This document shows positions 48,780 through 57,755 of a stretch of DNA of 64,000 bases, piece by piece (position 1 is the stretch's first letter; each line of letters begins with the position of its first letter). The notes under the pieces are model-generated. The model saw only the letters and a list, made by a program, of their open reading frames with translations, was not told where the DNA came from and did not search any database. The stretch lies in contig NZ_ABOX02000015.1 of assembly GCF_000172555.1 (NCBI RefSeq), positions 1-64,000 of the forward strand. The letters are read 5' to 3'. The translations under genes were made by a program, and so were the position numbers. The DNA comes from Pedosphaera parvula Ellin514 (GTDB lineage Bacteria; Verrucomicrobiota; Verrucomicrobiia; Limisphaerales; Pedosphaeraceae).

Positions 48780-50501
48780 TTATTGCCTCAAAATCTCAAA
48801 TTTGGAAGAACTATTTTGAATGTCTGCGATTTGGGAATTCACGAGCACCAGGCTTCCGGCGGCGTCCTCGCGGATCCACAAACCGCGTCGCGAGTCCGAG
48901 CCGATTCCGCAGTTGGGGATATTCACGTTTTCGAGGCGCACGTTGGAAAGCGTGCCTTGTCCCTTTTTGCCGCCAGGTGCGACGATCGTCAGGCCGTCAG
49001 AGAAGCTGTCACGAATGTTTATGTTGTTGATTTGCACGCCGGAAATGCTCCGGCGATCCATACAAAGCTGGAATGAACCGCGCCAAGTCCAACCGTGATC
49101 GTAACCGCCGCAGCGAATCAGATCGCAGTTCCTCACAACCGTTGTTCCGCTGAAGTTGTTATCAATCTTGCGGGCCTCATCCGAAGTTGGAAATGTTGTG
49201 CTAATCAATATTCCGCACCCGCTCGAAATGTCGGTGAACAGACAGTCCTCGACCTTATTGTCAGTGCCACCGTAAATCGCCGCGCCGTTTGCAAGGAAAG
49301 TCAATTGGCCAGTGCAGCGGCGAAAGATGTTTAGTCCAGGCACGTTATTCTCAGCAAAACCTTGATCGGACGGCGCGGGCCAGATCGCAAAACAGTCGTC
49401 GCCTGTGCCGCGAGCCGTGCAGTTTTGAACGACCGACTCACGCGTCCCGACGCAGAAATTTACCCCGTCGGCAAGCAGGTTTCGAAATCTACACTCTTCA
49501 ATAGTCAATTTGGCGCCGTTATAGATCCACGCGCCGACCTTGGTGTGTTCCACCCAAACACGGGAAATGGTGGCCTTCTCGCAGTTAGCTCCGACAATTC
49601 CATCGTTCGCTTCATTGTCGTCGCGGTAATTCAGTTTTCCTTCAATTGCGAAATCCGCGAGACGGATGTTGCTGCCGGTGAGTTTGAACCTGATTCGCTT
49701 TTCAGCCTGGCTGTAAAGCTCGGCATCACCGACAAAGGTTGTATGCCACATGCCTGCGCCTTGAATCGTCATGTCTGATGAGGGGACGATATCGCCGGTA
49801 AGTTTGTAAACGCCGGCGGGCACCCAAACGGTTTTAGCCTGCTTCTTCGCCGCTGCGATGCACTTTCTCAACGCTTCGGTATCGTCGCTTTCACCCGTGC
49901 CAGCGGCCCCAAAATCCATGATCGAAAGCGATTTCGTGGGTGCAGAGAGCGGTGGCGCGATTTTCTCCAGGTCAACAAGATCAATAATGCAATATGCCGC
50001 ATTGTCCTCGGTTTTTTGCAATCGGATGACATCGCCCTTGACGATGGATTGGTCTTTCAAGCGAAGTTCATTGTAAAAATTTCTCGGCTTTCCCCCCTTG
50101 GGCTGGTTTGAAAATGGGTAATTCCCGTAGAGCCATGAATAGCGCGAGGTGACAGGAATCAACTTCACGAGTTTCCCATTTTTGTAAAGGCCAAGACTCG
50201 AACTTATTCCGCCTCCGGTTTCGGAGTCCGGCAGGCTGTAGCGTACCACGATCGCATTTGCGGCCGATTGTGCGGTGAACTCCACGTATTCTCCCGGAGC
50301 GGCGAGCTTCACACACTTCTGCTGCGATGATTCGGTTTCAACCAGGAAGGGAGCGTATTTGGGCCCCAGAACGGTGCCGGTCGTTTTCATTTCCTCGGCT
50401 TCATAAGTCGTCCACGGTGTGTCAGCGCCCACACCGGCGCGAACTGAAATCGAACAAATAGCCGCGAAAAGAAAAACTGCGAATCGGAAAAGGGCTTTCA
50501 T
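48780..50501 (-). CDS. GH87-type alpha-1,3-glucanase, minimal form
   Basis: 573 residues: signal peptide MKALFRFAVFLFAAICSISV, beta-sandwich (TYEAEEMK, RYSWLYGNYPF, CIIDLVDLEKI) and beta-helix only. The key aspartates D345 (LADGVN), D368 and D369 (TGDDCFAIWP) are in place, and GAGMWHTTFVG and ISRVWVEHTKVGAW match the two longer paralogues. It ends just after the helix (KFEILRQ) without the common C-terminal domain or binding modules, so it may be periplasmic or freely secreted. It is lysine-richer than its paralogues. A palindromic element lies 70 bases before its start. Confidence 0.88.
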   Translation of the reverse strand: MKALFRFAVFLFAAICSISVRAGVGADTPWTTYEAEEMKTTGTVLGPKYAPFLVETESSQQKCVKLAAPGEYVEFTAQSAANAIVVRYSLPDSETGGGISSSLGLYKNGKLVKLIPVTSRYSWLYGNYPFSNQPKGGKPRNFYNELRLKDQSIVKGDVIRLQKTEDNAAYCIIDLVDLEKIAPPLSAPTKSLSIMDFGAAGTGESDDTEALRKCIAAAKKQAKTVWVPAGVYKLTGDIVPSSDMTIQGAGMWHTTFVGDAELYSQAEKRIRFKLTGSNIRLADFAIEGKLNYRDDNEANDGIVGANCEKATISRVWVEHTKVGAWIYNGAKLTIEECRFRNLLADGVNFCVGTRESVVQNCTARGTGDDCFAIWPAPSDQGFAENNVPGLNIFRRCTGQLTFLANGAAIYGGTDNKVEDCLFTDISSGCGILISTTFPTSDEARKIDNNFSGTTVVRNCDLIRCGGYDHGWTWRGSFQLCMDRRSISGVQINNINIRDSFSDGLTIVAPGGKKGQGTLSNVRLENVNIPNCGIGSDSRRGLWIREDAAGSLVLVNSQIADIQNSSSKFEILRQ

Positions 50502-50571
50502 TGTAGTCTACAGGATGAGTTCATCACTTGAATCGTTTAACCTATGTTAGAACAGGGGAGGGAAGGCGACA

Positions 50572-50589
50572 GTCCCATGAATCGGTGAC
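50572..50589 (-). promoter_or_regulatory. Palindromic element no. 5
   Basis: Minus-strand reading GTCACCGATTCATGGGAC, 70 bases ahead of the GH87 gene at 50501. The middle is the most divergent of the set (CGATT instead of CAnTT). Confidence 0.55.
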
Positions 50590-50592
50590 AGG

Positions 50593-50624
50593 CAAAAGCA
50601 CCTGGTTATCGTGAACCAAGTGCT
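50593..50624 (-). terminator. Rho-independent terminator
   Basis: AGCACCTGGTT pairs with AACCAAGTGCT (one mismatch) around six bases, followed on the minus strand by TTTTG. It lies 36 bases after the stop of the gene at 50660-52468. Confidence 0.75.
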
Positions 50625-50659
50625 CGCCCTGATTCAACTGACGGTTAGCCCCACTAAAA

Positions 50660-52468
50660 TCACGGCTTTCGCAAACGGAAGAACACAGCCGGATTCGCCG
50701 GGTTAATCGGAAGCACGAACGGACTAATGCCGCCGCTGCCCGAGTCAGTCCAGTTTGCGTTGTTGGTGTCCAGACCTGTGCTGTTTGTCTGGCCCACGAC
50801 ATAATATCCAGGAAATGCAGTCGTGTCCCACGACAACGTCAGATTGCCGCCGCTGAATGAGTGGGAAAGTGCCGGAGATCCGGAAGAAGACCCGCCGGTG
50901 TAATGGAGTTTGATGGTGGTGCCATCAGTGATGAGCGTGTAGTTGGTCGAACTTGCAGGCGCGGTCACCCATTGCAAAACCGGGGTGCCTGAAATACTCG
51001 CAGCCGTGGCGAGGAGATAATCGTTTGCGGTATCAATGCCAATGCCCGCGCTCGGTGCTTTGAGGCGGAACCGCGTGTTGTTCAGATTCAATGCGCCATC
51101 AACAACCAACAGGTCGTGAGGAGCCGCCGCAACGGTATCAATATCCATCGCGTTCGTGCTACCGGCCGCCATCGTCAGGTCGCCAGTGATGTGGTTGATG
51201 CCAAAACCGCCATCCGTGCCGGCATAAATCTTCGAACCCGAAACAGTCGTGGCGTTGCCTTTAAGCACGCCACTGCCGAAGTACGATTCCGTGCCGGGCA
51301 TTGCGTGAGCGCCTCCGCTCAATGCGGTGACATCCAATGACGCGCCTGCAGCAATCGTCAGCGAGTTGGTAACGAACAGACTTGTGCTGGAAATGGCACC
51401 TGTAGCGGTGCTGTCAACGAGCAAACTTGTGAAGCCGCCGTTGATATCAGGCGCCGCACCGGTGAAACGAACAGTGCCAGTCGCATTCGGGGTAAAGCTG
51501 CCGCCCGAGCGCGTCCAAACGCCCGCGCCGGTATTCGTGACGGTGAGCGTGGCTGCGGCGGGGATTGTGATGCGTCCATTGCTCATGTTAAACGCGCCCA
51601 CAGTGAATGCCGCGGGAAATGTGCTCGCCGTTGAAGATGAGGCCGAATAAGTGAACGTGCCGGGAATGGTGCCATTCAACGGCCAGGAATTGACAGATGC
51701 AGTATTCAAGATAGTGAGGTTATGGGCGATGCTCAGGCCGACACCGTTCAGATTCCACCCCGCAGTCCCGGTACTCCCGAGCACAAGGTCGTAGTAAGCC
51801 GTCGCCTTGGGCGTCGCAGTTCCATTGAAGCCGGTCCACGTGACAAGGTTCGGAACGGCGCTGCAATCCAGCGTGGCAATCGAGGGGGTTGTATTCTGGC
51901 CACTGGCCAGAACGAGGGTCGCGAGGTTGGCCAATGCACCTGAACCCTTCAGCGCGTCCTGCGTTCCTTTAAGTCCGGTAACAAATGTTCCAACGTTCTG
52001 GTATGTCCCGTTGATCACTGCAACGACATTGCTGATGTTGCCCGCCAAAATTTTGCCCGTGCCGTTGTAGGTATAAATCGTTCCTGAACCAAGTGCGGTG
52101 ATGGACATGTTGCCCTGGTTTGTGACGTTGCCGCTAAAAATAACAGCCGCACCAGACGCGGTGGGATTGAACGTGCCTGTGCTTTCAATCGATATGTCGC
52201 CCAGCGTGCCGGCAGCCGAGATGGAAAACGTTCCGGCAATTTGAATCGCGCCGACTGTGGCGGGCGAGCCTCCATAGGTCACGGTTTTGCCGATTGGAAT
52301 TATCGCTGCGTCTGATGCGCCGGGAATTCCGTTTGGATCCCAGGTGCTGGCAGTGTTCCACGCCGCATTGTTGGTGGCAGTGTATGTTGTCGCTTGAACC
52401 GCGAGGGCGCTGAGCAATGTGGCTGTGCTGAGCACCGCACCGGCGAGTTGGTGGGCTTTTCGTCTCAT
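50660..52468 (-). CDS. Secreted beta-helix protein of unknown function
   Basis: 602 residues from ATG 52468 (MRRKAHQLAGAVLSTATLLS, signal ending AVQA); an earlier ATG at 52501 adds 11 polar residues. The mature part begins with a TNNAAWNTASTWDPNGIPG block like G8/autotransporter-type repeats and continues as Thr/Ala/Gly-rich strands with frequent NLTI, SLTIAAG and GDLTMAAGS steps. The C-terminal region (LTLSWDTTAFPGYYVVGQTN ... FFRLRKP) is the common domain. No catalytic motif is seen. A palindromic element precedes it and a terminator follows, so it is its own transcript within the glucan gene block. A surface structural or glycan-handling role is possible. Confidence 0.78.
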   Translation of the reverse strand: MRRKAHQLAGAVLSTATLLSALAVQATTYTATNNAAWNTASTWDPNGIPGASDAAIIPIGKTVTYGGSPATVGAIQIAGTFSISAAGTLGDISIESTGTFNPTASGAAVIFSGNVTNQGNMSITALGSGTIYTYNGTGKILAGNISNVVAVINGTYQNVGTFVTGLKGTQDALKGSGALANLATLVLASGQNTTPSIATLDCSAVPNLVTWTGFNGTATPKATAYYDLVLGSTGTAGWNLNGVGLSIAHNLTILNTASVNSWPLNGTIPGTFTYSASSSTASTFPAAFTVGAFNMSNGRITIPAAATLTVTNTGAGVWTRSGGSFTPNATGTVRFTGAAPDINGGFTSLLVDSTATGAISSTSLFVTNSLTIAAGASLDVTALSGGAHAMPGTESYFGSGVLKGNATTVSGSKIYAGTDGGFGINHITGDLTMAAGSTNAMDIDTVAAAPHDLLVVDGALNLNNTRFRLKAPSAGIGIDTANDYLLATAASISGTPVLQWVTAPASSTNYTLITDGTTIKLHYTGGSSSGSPALSHSFSGGNLTLSWDTTAFPGYYVVGQTNSTGLDTNNANWTDSGSGGISPFVLPINPANPAVFFRLRKP

Positions 52469-52587
52469 ATGGTTCTGTTGTTTGCAGTCAACGCATCGCA
52501 CCTGAGCGAGTGACGCCGGGTCGCGAAATGTTGCATGTGTTTTTATGGATGGCTGCGAAGGTAGAGCAACCGGTCATCGGGCTGACA

Positions 52588-52605
52588 GTCACATGAAATG
52601 GTGAC
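52588..52605 (-). promoter_or_regulatory. Palindromic element no. 6
   Basis: Minus-strand reading GTCACCATTTCATGTGAC, with perfectly paired GTCAC/GTGAC arms, 119 bases ahead of the start at 52468. On the plus strand a further half-site TGTCACC follows seven bases later, making a second inverted pair. Confidence 0.6.
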
Positions 52606-52647
52606 AGGCCCATGTCACCCCGATCAAGGCTTGGTCAAATCGGCGGT

Positions 52648-54960
52648 TCAACCTGTTCGCTTGCCTCGGTGGAGCTTCAGTTGGTTGGAGTTTCCTGGCG
52701 TGCAATAGGCCTCCTTGCCCGCCACAATGAACCTGCGCTCACTTCTGTTCGAAGCTGCAGCGATTATCGTCACCTCGGCGTTGGTGATTTTCAGATCGAA
52801 TCGGTCACATTTGTAAACGATACTAAACTCCAAACATTTCCACCTTTTAGGGAGCCGAGGATTGAGTGCAACGTGATCTACATTCACCTTGAGGCCGCCA
52901 AAGCCAAACACTGCTGTCATCCAGGCTCCGCCGTTGGCAGCCGGATGCGACCCGCCCATGAAAATCGTTCCCACGAAAACTTTGTACTTGGCCTCAAGAT
53001 CGATCTTCGCGGTCTGCAGAAAATAGCGATACGCCCAGTCGAGCTTGCCGATGTCCGCAGCGAGCATAGCGTAGGCGCAAGCACTGAGGCTTGATCCGTG
53101 TTCGCTACGTGGCTCATAATATTCCCAATTGGCCCTTTTGACTTTTGCCGGGTAGCGCTCCTTGAAGAGGTTCAACATCATTACCACATCGGCCTGCTTG
53201 ATGACTTTGGTCGGAACAGCCAGGCCTTGACCGGCGCCGAGATATTCATCGGGATGAAGCTTCCTGGCTTTTAATTCCTCAATCTTCGCCTCCTTCAATT
53301 TGAAGTAAGCGTCGAACTGCTCGATAATTCCGGTCTTCCGGTCGGGTTCCGGAATGTAAAGCAGGTTGACCGCCTCAGCGAAGAAGGACAGTTCGTTCTC
53401 AATCCCAATCTTCCTCACGAGCGCACGCAACTCCGCAGGATGTTTTTGCTTGAGATGCTTGACCGTCGCGATGGCGATTTCAAACGTCGCCTTCACGACC
53501 ATATTGGTGAAGGCGTTGTTGTTAATCCGCTCGTGATATTCATCCGGGCCGATCACATCGAGAATCTCGTAGCGGTTTTTATCCTTTTTGAAATACGCAT
53601 ACGAATAGTAGAAGCGCGCACATTCCAAAATGACCTCCGCGCCTCCTTCCAACAGCAACGAATCATCACCCGTTACCCTGAAATATTCCCACATGGCAAT
53701 CGCGACATCGCCGCTGATGTGAACCTGCTTATCCCGAAAGTGCGTGCGCAATTCTCTTCCGGTGAACGGATCGCCAACGTTGAAATATGTGCAGGCATCA
53801 TCACCCGTCTCCTGGCTCTCCCAGGCGTAGAACGCGCCGCGATAACCGACCCCTTCGCTCTGCGCCTTTCTCCGCGCGCCATCCAACGTTTTGATTCGAT
53901 AGCGCAACAACTCGACGGCTTTCTCAGGATAACTATGGAGAAAGAACGGGAACATGAACATTTCCGTGTCCCAGAAAATGGCGCCTTTGTAAACCTGACC
54001 TGATAACGCTCGCGCAGGAATCGAGTTCGCGCTGCCATTCACCGGCGCGACCATCAGCAATTGGAAAATGCTATATCGCAAGGCGTGTTGTGCTTTGTCA
54101 TCGCCTTCGATCTTCACATCGCAACGCTTCCACTTCTTTTCCCATTCGGCGTTGTGTATGTTCAAACACGCCTCGTAGCCGTGCGCCTTCGCGTGTTCGA
54201 CCGTTTCAATCGCGGCTTTCTTCGCAGACTTCCTGACGGGATCATGGTCTGTGAACACGGCAAAGTATTTGTAAAACGTGTACGTTCTTCCGGCCTCAAT
54301 ATTCGTGCCAATCACGCGAAGATGTTTTTTGCCGGTCGCTGAGTGCACTTCTTTTCCAAAATCACATTTAATCGCTTCGACGACGACAACTCGTTTGGAT
54401 GCTTCATTCGTAACGCCGTGAACGAGCAAAACTCCGCCATGCTTTTCCGGAGTCAGTTTCAACAGATGCGGCCCGTTCAGGTCCCAAATGTTGGAATCAA
54501 TGCCGGTGTGAATGGTGATTGCGGCGGCAGTATTGCAGGTGAGGCTGAACCTGATCACGCCCAGGTTCGGCGTGTTGGCGCTTAAGAACCGCGAGGATTT
54601 GATCGTGAGCGTTTTTCCTCGCGACGAAAACGTCGTTTCCCGTTCGAAGATGGCGTTGGAAAGATTCAGCCTTTGTTCATGGTGCTTGATTCTGGTGGAG
54701 AGCGCTGAAATGTCCACGCCATCGAGCGACACCTGCGTAAAGGCGCCATTCGGAGCGTTCACTGGCTCGCGCCAGGCGTCGCCGACGCGATCGAAAATCC
54801 CGGCGAGCGTGATGCCCACCAATTGTTCGGGTCCAAATTCATCCAGCGTTCCCCGGTATCCCATGTAGCCGTTCGCAATCTGGTAAACATTACCAGTACG
54901 CATGATGCTTTCCTGTTCATTGATGAATTGATTGGTGCTGACCGACCAAGGTTTGCTCAT
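52648..54960 (-). CDS. GH65 disaccharide phosphorylase (nigerose/kojibiose/maltose type)
   Basis: 770 residues, no signal peptide, so cytoplasmic. Hallmarks of GH65 are the N-terminal NGYMGYRGTLDEFGPE, IFWDTEMFMFPF near residue 330, the general acid E474 in IGPDEYHERINNNAF, and the phosphate-binding SEHGSSLSACAYA. These enzymes use phosphate to split an alpha-linked diglucoside into glucose and beta-glucose-1-phosphate with inversion. Which disaccharide is used cannot be told from motifs; the GH87/GH71 context favours nigerose (alpha-1,3). The start overlaps the end of the transporter gene by 44 bases, and beta-phosphoglucomutase, the enzyme that uses its product, is first in the operon. Confidence 0.93.
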   Translation of the reverse strand: MSKPWSVSTNQFINEQESIMRTGNVYQIANGYMGYRGTLDEFGPEQLVGITLAGIFDRVGDAWREPVNAPNGAFTQVSLDGVDISALSTRIKHHEQRLNLSNAIFERETTFSSRGKTLTIKSSRFLSANTPNLGVIRFSLTCNTAAAITIHTGIDSNIWDLNGPHLLKLTPEKHGGVLLVHGVTNEASKRVVVVEAIKCDFGKEVHSATGKKHLRVIGTNIEAGRTYTFYKYFAVFTDHDPVRKSAKKAAIETVEHAKAHGYEACLNIHNAEWEKKWKRCDVKIEGDDKAQHALRYSIFQLLMVAPVNGSANSIPARALSGQVYKGAIFWDTEMFMFPFFLHSYPEKAVELLRYRIKTLDGARRKAQSEGVGYRGAFYAWESQETGDDACTYFNVGDPFTGRELRTHFRDKQVHISGDVAIAMWEYFRVTGDDSLLLEGGAEVILECARFYYSYAYFKKDKNRYEILDVIGPDEYHERINNNAFTNMVVKATFEIAIATVKHLKQKHPAELRALVRKIGIENELSFFAEAVNLLYIPEPDRKTGIIEQFDAYFKLKEAKIEELKARKLHPDEYLGAGQGLAVPTKVIKQADVVMMLNLFKERYPAKVKRANWEYYEPRSEHGSSLSACAYAMLAADIGKLDWAYRYFLQTAKIDLEAKYKVFVGTIFMGGSHPAANGGAWMTAVFGFGGLKVNVDHVALNPRLPKRWKCLEFSIVYKCDRFDLKITNAEVTIIAAASNRSERRFIVAGKEAYCTPGNSNQLKLHRGKRTG

Positions 54961-56473
54961 GTTGAATCACGCTTCCTTCTCTGCCGTTGTCTTTCACAAA
55001 CATCATCAGGACACCCGCGACGATCATGGATACGCCGCCCAAAACCATCATCTTAATGGCGTGTCCTTCGAACCAGTGCCGAAGCATCAGTCCCATCGTT
55101 GCGGCTGCCAGGATTTGCGGGATGACGATGAAGAAATTAAACATCCCCATATACACTCCCATCTTCCGATGCGGCACCACGCTGCTTAAAATCGCGTAGG
55201 GCATCGTGAGCAAGCCCGCCCATGCAATGCCAAGGCCCGCCATGGAAATCACCAACAAGTGTGGGTTCTTAAAAAGATGCAGGGACATCATTCCAAGGCC
55301 TCCGACGAAAAGGCAGAACACATGCGTGGTCACGCGACTGGTCTTCTTTGCGATGACCGGAAGAATGAAGGCCACCAGCGCCGCCATGCCATTGTAAACG
55401 GAATTCAGCACACCCACCCAATCAGCGCCTTCGTTGTATTGTTTGGTCAGTGGATCGCTGGTGCCGTAGTGAAAACTGGTGATCGCCGGCGTGCAGTAGA
55501 TGAACCACGCGAACATGGCGAACCAGGTGAACATTGTTACCACGGCGAGCTGTCGCATGGTCCCAGGCATGTTGTTCAAATCATATATGATTTCAACCAG
55601 ACCGCGTTTCATCCCGGATTTGAATAGCTGCGCTGCCGTCAGTTGTAATGCTCCATAGACGGCGATGCCAAAGGATAGAATGTAAAGCGCGCGATCCCAT
55701 GCGAAATGTTTGACCAAATACGTGAGTATGAGACCTGCACTCAGCAACACGAAACCGGAGGCGTTATATTTCCCCGTGTTTAGCGTGAGTTCGTTCTGTT
55801 CCTTCGCGGCAGGATTCGTCTCATGCGCACTAAACGCTTCCATTTCTGCAGGTGAATATTCCTTGGTGGTAAAAATCGTCCACAGGACGGCGCTGATGTA
55901 GATGATGCCGCCTACGTAGAATGCCCACCTTACGGATGGCGGGATTAGTCCGACCTCTGCTGTGTTCGGAATTTTTAACCAATTGGTCAAGATGTAGGGC
56001 AACAACGAACCGACGATGGAGGCAGCACCAATGAAAAAAGTCTGTACGGCAAAACCTTGCGTCCGCTGCTCGTCCGACAGCATGTCGCCAACAAACGCCC
56101 GCATGGGTTCCATGGTGACGTTGATTGAGGCGTCGAGCATCCAGAGCATTCCCGCTGCGACCCATAATGTGGGCGAATTGGGCATGACCAACAGCGCCAA
56201 CGAAGCCAGGATTGCGCCGCTGAGAAAGTAAGGTTTCCGCCGCCCCAGCCGGTTCCAGGTCCGATCACTCATGTAGCCGATAATTGGCTGCACAATCAAC
56301 CCGGACAATGGTGCAGCAATCCACAGAGCCGGAATGTCATCCTGCCTGGCGCCAAGCGTTTCGAAAATGCGACTCAGGTTGCTATTCTGGAGAGCGAAAC
56401 CGAACTGGATGCCGATGTAGCCGAAGCTCATGTTCCAGAGCTGCCAGAAGTTTAGAAGAGGTTTGCTTCTCAT
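54917..56473 (-). CDS. Disaccharide transporter, SLC45/GPH-like major facilitator
   Basis: 518 residues with about 12 hydrophobic segments. Family marks include the cytoplasmic loop IGYMSDRTWNRLGRRKPY between helices 2 and 3, the MEPMRAFVGDMLSD loop, and FAWFIYCTPAITSFHYG in helix 7-8. Bacterial relatives carry maltose or other glucosides, usually with protons. Here it lies between a GH65 phosphorylase and beta-phosphoglucomutase, overlapping both genes (44 and 4 bases), so it should import the disaccharide cleaved by GH65 across the inner membrane. No outer membrane porin or TonB-dependent receptor for it is visible in the window. Confidence 0.9.
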   Translation of the reverse strand: MRSKPLLNFWQLWNMSFGYIGIQFGFALQNSNLSRIFETLGARQDDIPALWIAAPLSGLIVQPIIGYMSDRTWNRLGRRKPYFLSGAILASLALLVMPNSPTLWVAAGMLWMLDASINVTMEPMRAFVGDMLSDEQRTQGFAVQTFFIGAASIVGSLLPYILTNWLKIPNTAEVGLIPPSVRWAFYVGGIIYISAVLWTIFTTKEYSPAEMEAFSAHETNPAAKEQNELTLNTGKYNASGFVLLSAGLILTYLVKHFAWDRALYILSFGIAVYGALQLTAAQLFKSGMKRGLVEIIYDLNNMPGTMRQLAVVTMFTWFAMFAWFIYCTPAITSFHYGTSDPLTKQYNEGADWVGVLNSVYNGMAALVAFILPVIAKKTSRVTTHVFCLFVGGLGMMSLHLFKNPHLLVISMAGLGIAWAGLLTMPYAILSSVVPHRKMGVYMGMFNFFIVIPQILAAATMGLMLRHWFEGHAIKMMVLGGVSMIVAGVLMMFVKDNGREGSVIQHEQTLVGQHQSIHQ

Positions 56474-57267
56474 AGGCTTGTCGAATGAATTGGCTGCCTA
56501 ACCATAGCGTGCAGCTGCTTCACGGCAACCAGCCGATCAATCCCTTCCACGCTGATTTCTGAAAGATCGCGGACCACAAGGTCCGCTCCGTGATGCTTTA
56601 ATTCGTCGACATTATCTTCCCGGGCGACTCCAATGACCAATCCAAATCCGCCTTTGGCTCCAGCCTGCACACCGGACACCGCGTCCTCCACAACAACCGC
56701 GCGTGCATAACTGACGCCAAGATTTTTGCTCGCTGTTGTGAAGATATCAGGCTCCGGTTTTCCGTTTAATCCAAACTCCGCCGAAACCATACCGTCCACT
56801 CGTGTCCCGAACAAATGCGCGATGCGCGCCTTTTCCAGAATCTGCAAACAGTTTTTGCTGGAAGTCGCAAGCCCGACTTTGATTCCTCCCGCCAGTAAAT
56901 CTTTGATCAGCGCAATTGTTGATTCGTAAAGCCCGACGCCCTCTTCTTCGAGTACTCGATTAAAAAACTCATTCTTTCGATTTCCCAGGCCACACACGGT
57001 CGCTTTTTGAGGCTCATCTTCGGGCTTGCCGAACGGAACCTGTATTCCCCTCGAGTTCAAAAATGCAGCCACGCCTTTGTATCGAGGCCGTCCGTCAACA
57101 AAGGATAAATAGTCCCCCGAATGAGTGAATGCCCGAAACGGCTCGCCGTACTGCTTCTCCCTGAATCGAAGGTATTCATCAAACATGGCTTTCCAGGCTC
57201 GTGAATGAACGGCAGCCGTTCTGGTAATGACGCCGTCCATATCGAAAATAACTGCATCAAAATTCAT
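56470..57267 (-). CDS. pgmB: Beta-phosphoglucomutase
   Basis: 265 residues of the HAD superfamily. The nucleophile and acid/base aspartates are in IFDMDGVITRT at the N-terminus; the cap contains FVDGRPRYKGV; later motifs are LATSSKN and the Mg-binding VVEDAVSGVQAGAKGG. The long cap with the DGRPRY block is the subtype usually found beside or fused to GH65 enzymes. It converts beta-glucose-1-phosphate to glucose-6-phosphate, feeding glycolysis. First gene of a three-gene overlapping operon, with a palindromic element 75 bases upstream. Confidence 0.93.
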   Translation of the reverse strand: MNFDAVIFDMDGVITRTAAVHSRAWKAMFDEYLRFREKQYGEPFRAFTHSGDYLSFVDGRPRYKGVAAFLNSRGIQVPFGKPEDEPQKATVCGLGNRKNEFFNRVLEEEGVGLYESTIALIKDLLAGGIKVGLATSSKNCLQILEKARIAHLFGTRVDGMVSAEFGLNGKPEPDIFTTASKNLGVSYARAVVVEDAVSGVQAGAKGGFGLVIGVAREDNVDELKHHGADLVVRDLSEISVEGIDRLVAVKQLHAMVRQPIHSTSL

Positions 57268-57342
57268 GATTCATGGCGGGATCAGCTGGAAGGGAGTTGA
57301 TTGGTCACCCCTCTAGTTTGCAAAGGTGAGGGCTAAACCATA

Positions 57343-57360
57343 GTCCCATGAAGTGGGGAC
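57343..57360 (-). promoter_or_regulatory. Palindromic element no. 7
   Basis: Minus-strand reading GTCCCCACTTCATGGGAC, 75 bases ahead of the beta-phosphoglucomutase start and so at the head of the phosphorylase operon. Confidence 0.6.
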
Positions 57361-57470
57361 AAGCAGATGCATCACATCTTGCGAAACTCCTTGCCCGTTG
57401 CTGCTTTGGCCGATCGCATGGATTAAGTCAGCGCCTTATCTGCTGCCCCCGTAGACGCTTATCAGGCTGA

Positions 57471-57755
57471 TTAAGAGTGGGACTTCGTGGTTCCTATTTG
57501 TGTTTGATGCGAGAGCCTAGGATAAGGTGGCATGCCACGCAGCATCTCCCGGTCCTCAGGCGAGAGCTCGGGGATTTCAAGCCTGGGGAAATCTTCTAGT
57601 CGCCGAACCAGTTCATAAGCCCAAGCGGAAAGCACTCGAGGTTTCCAAAATTTGTCGTACCAGAAGTCCGCCCCCGGGCCAAAGAATGGTGAGGTTTTCC
57701 ACCAATGAGGCCGTTTGTCTTCGGCAAGTCGGTTACTGGGCTTTTGCTTGCTCAT
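57471..57755 (-). CDS. Small hypothetical protein overlapping the integrase gene
   Basis: 94 residues, starting at ATG 57755 inside the last codons of the integrase gene (23-base overlap), which suggests coupled translation. The sequence is polar with an aromatic patch (HWWKTSPFFGPGADFWYDKFW), then a helix AYELVRRLEDF and a Pro/Glu-rich tail. There is no helix-turn-helix of an excisionase. I do not recognise it; its position makes a recombination accessory role possible but unproven. Confidence 0.6.
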   Translation of the reverse strand: MSKQKPSNRLAEDKRPHWWKTSPFFGPGADFWYDKFWKPRVLSAWAYELVRRLEDFPRLEIPELSPEDREMLRGMPPYPRLSHQTQIGTTKSHS

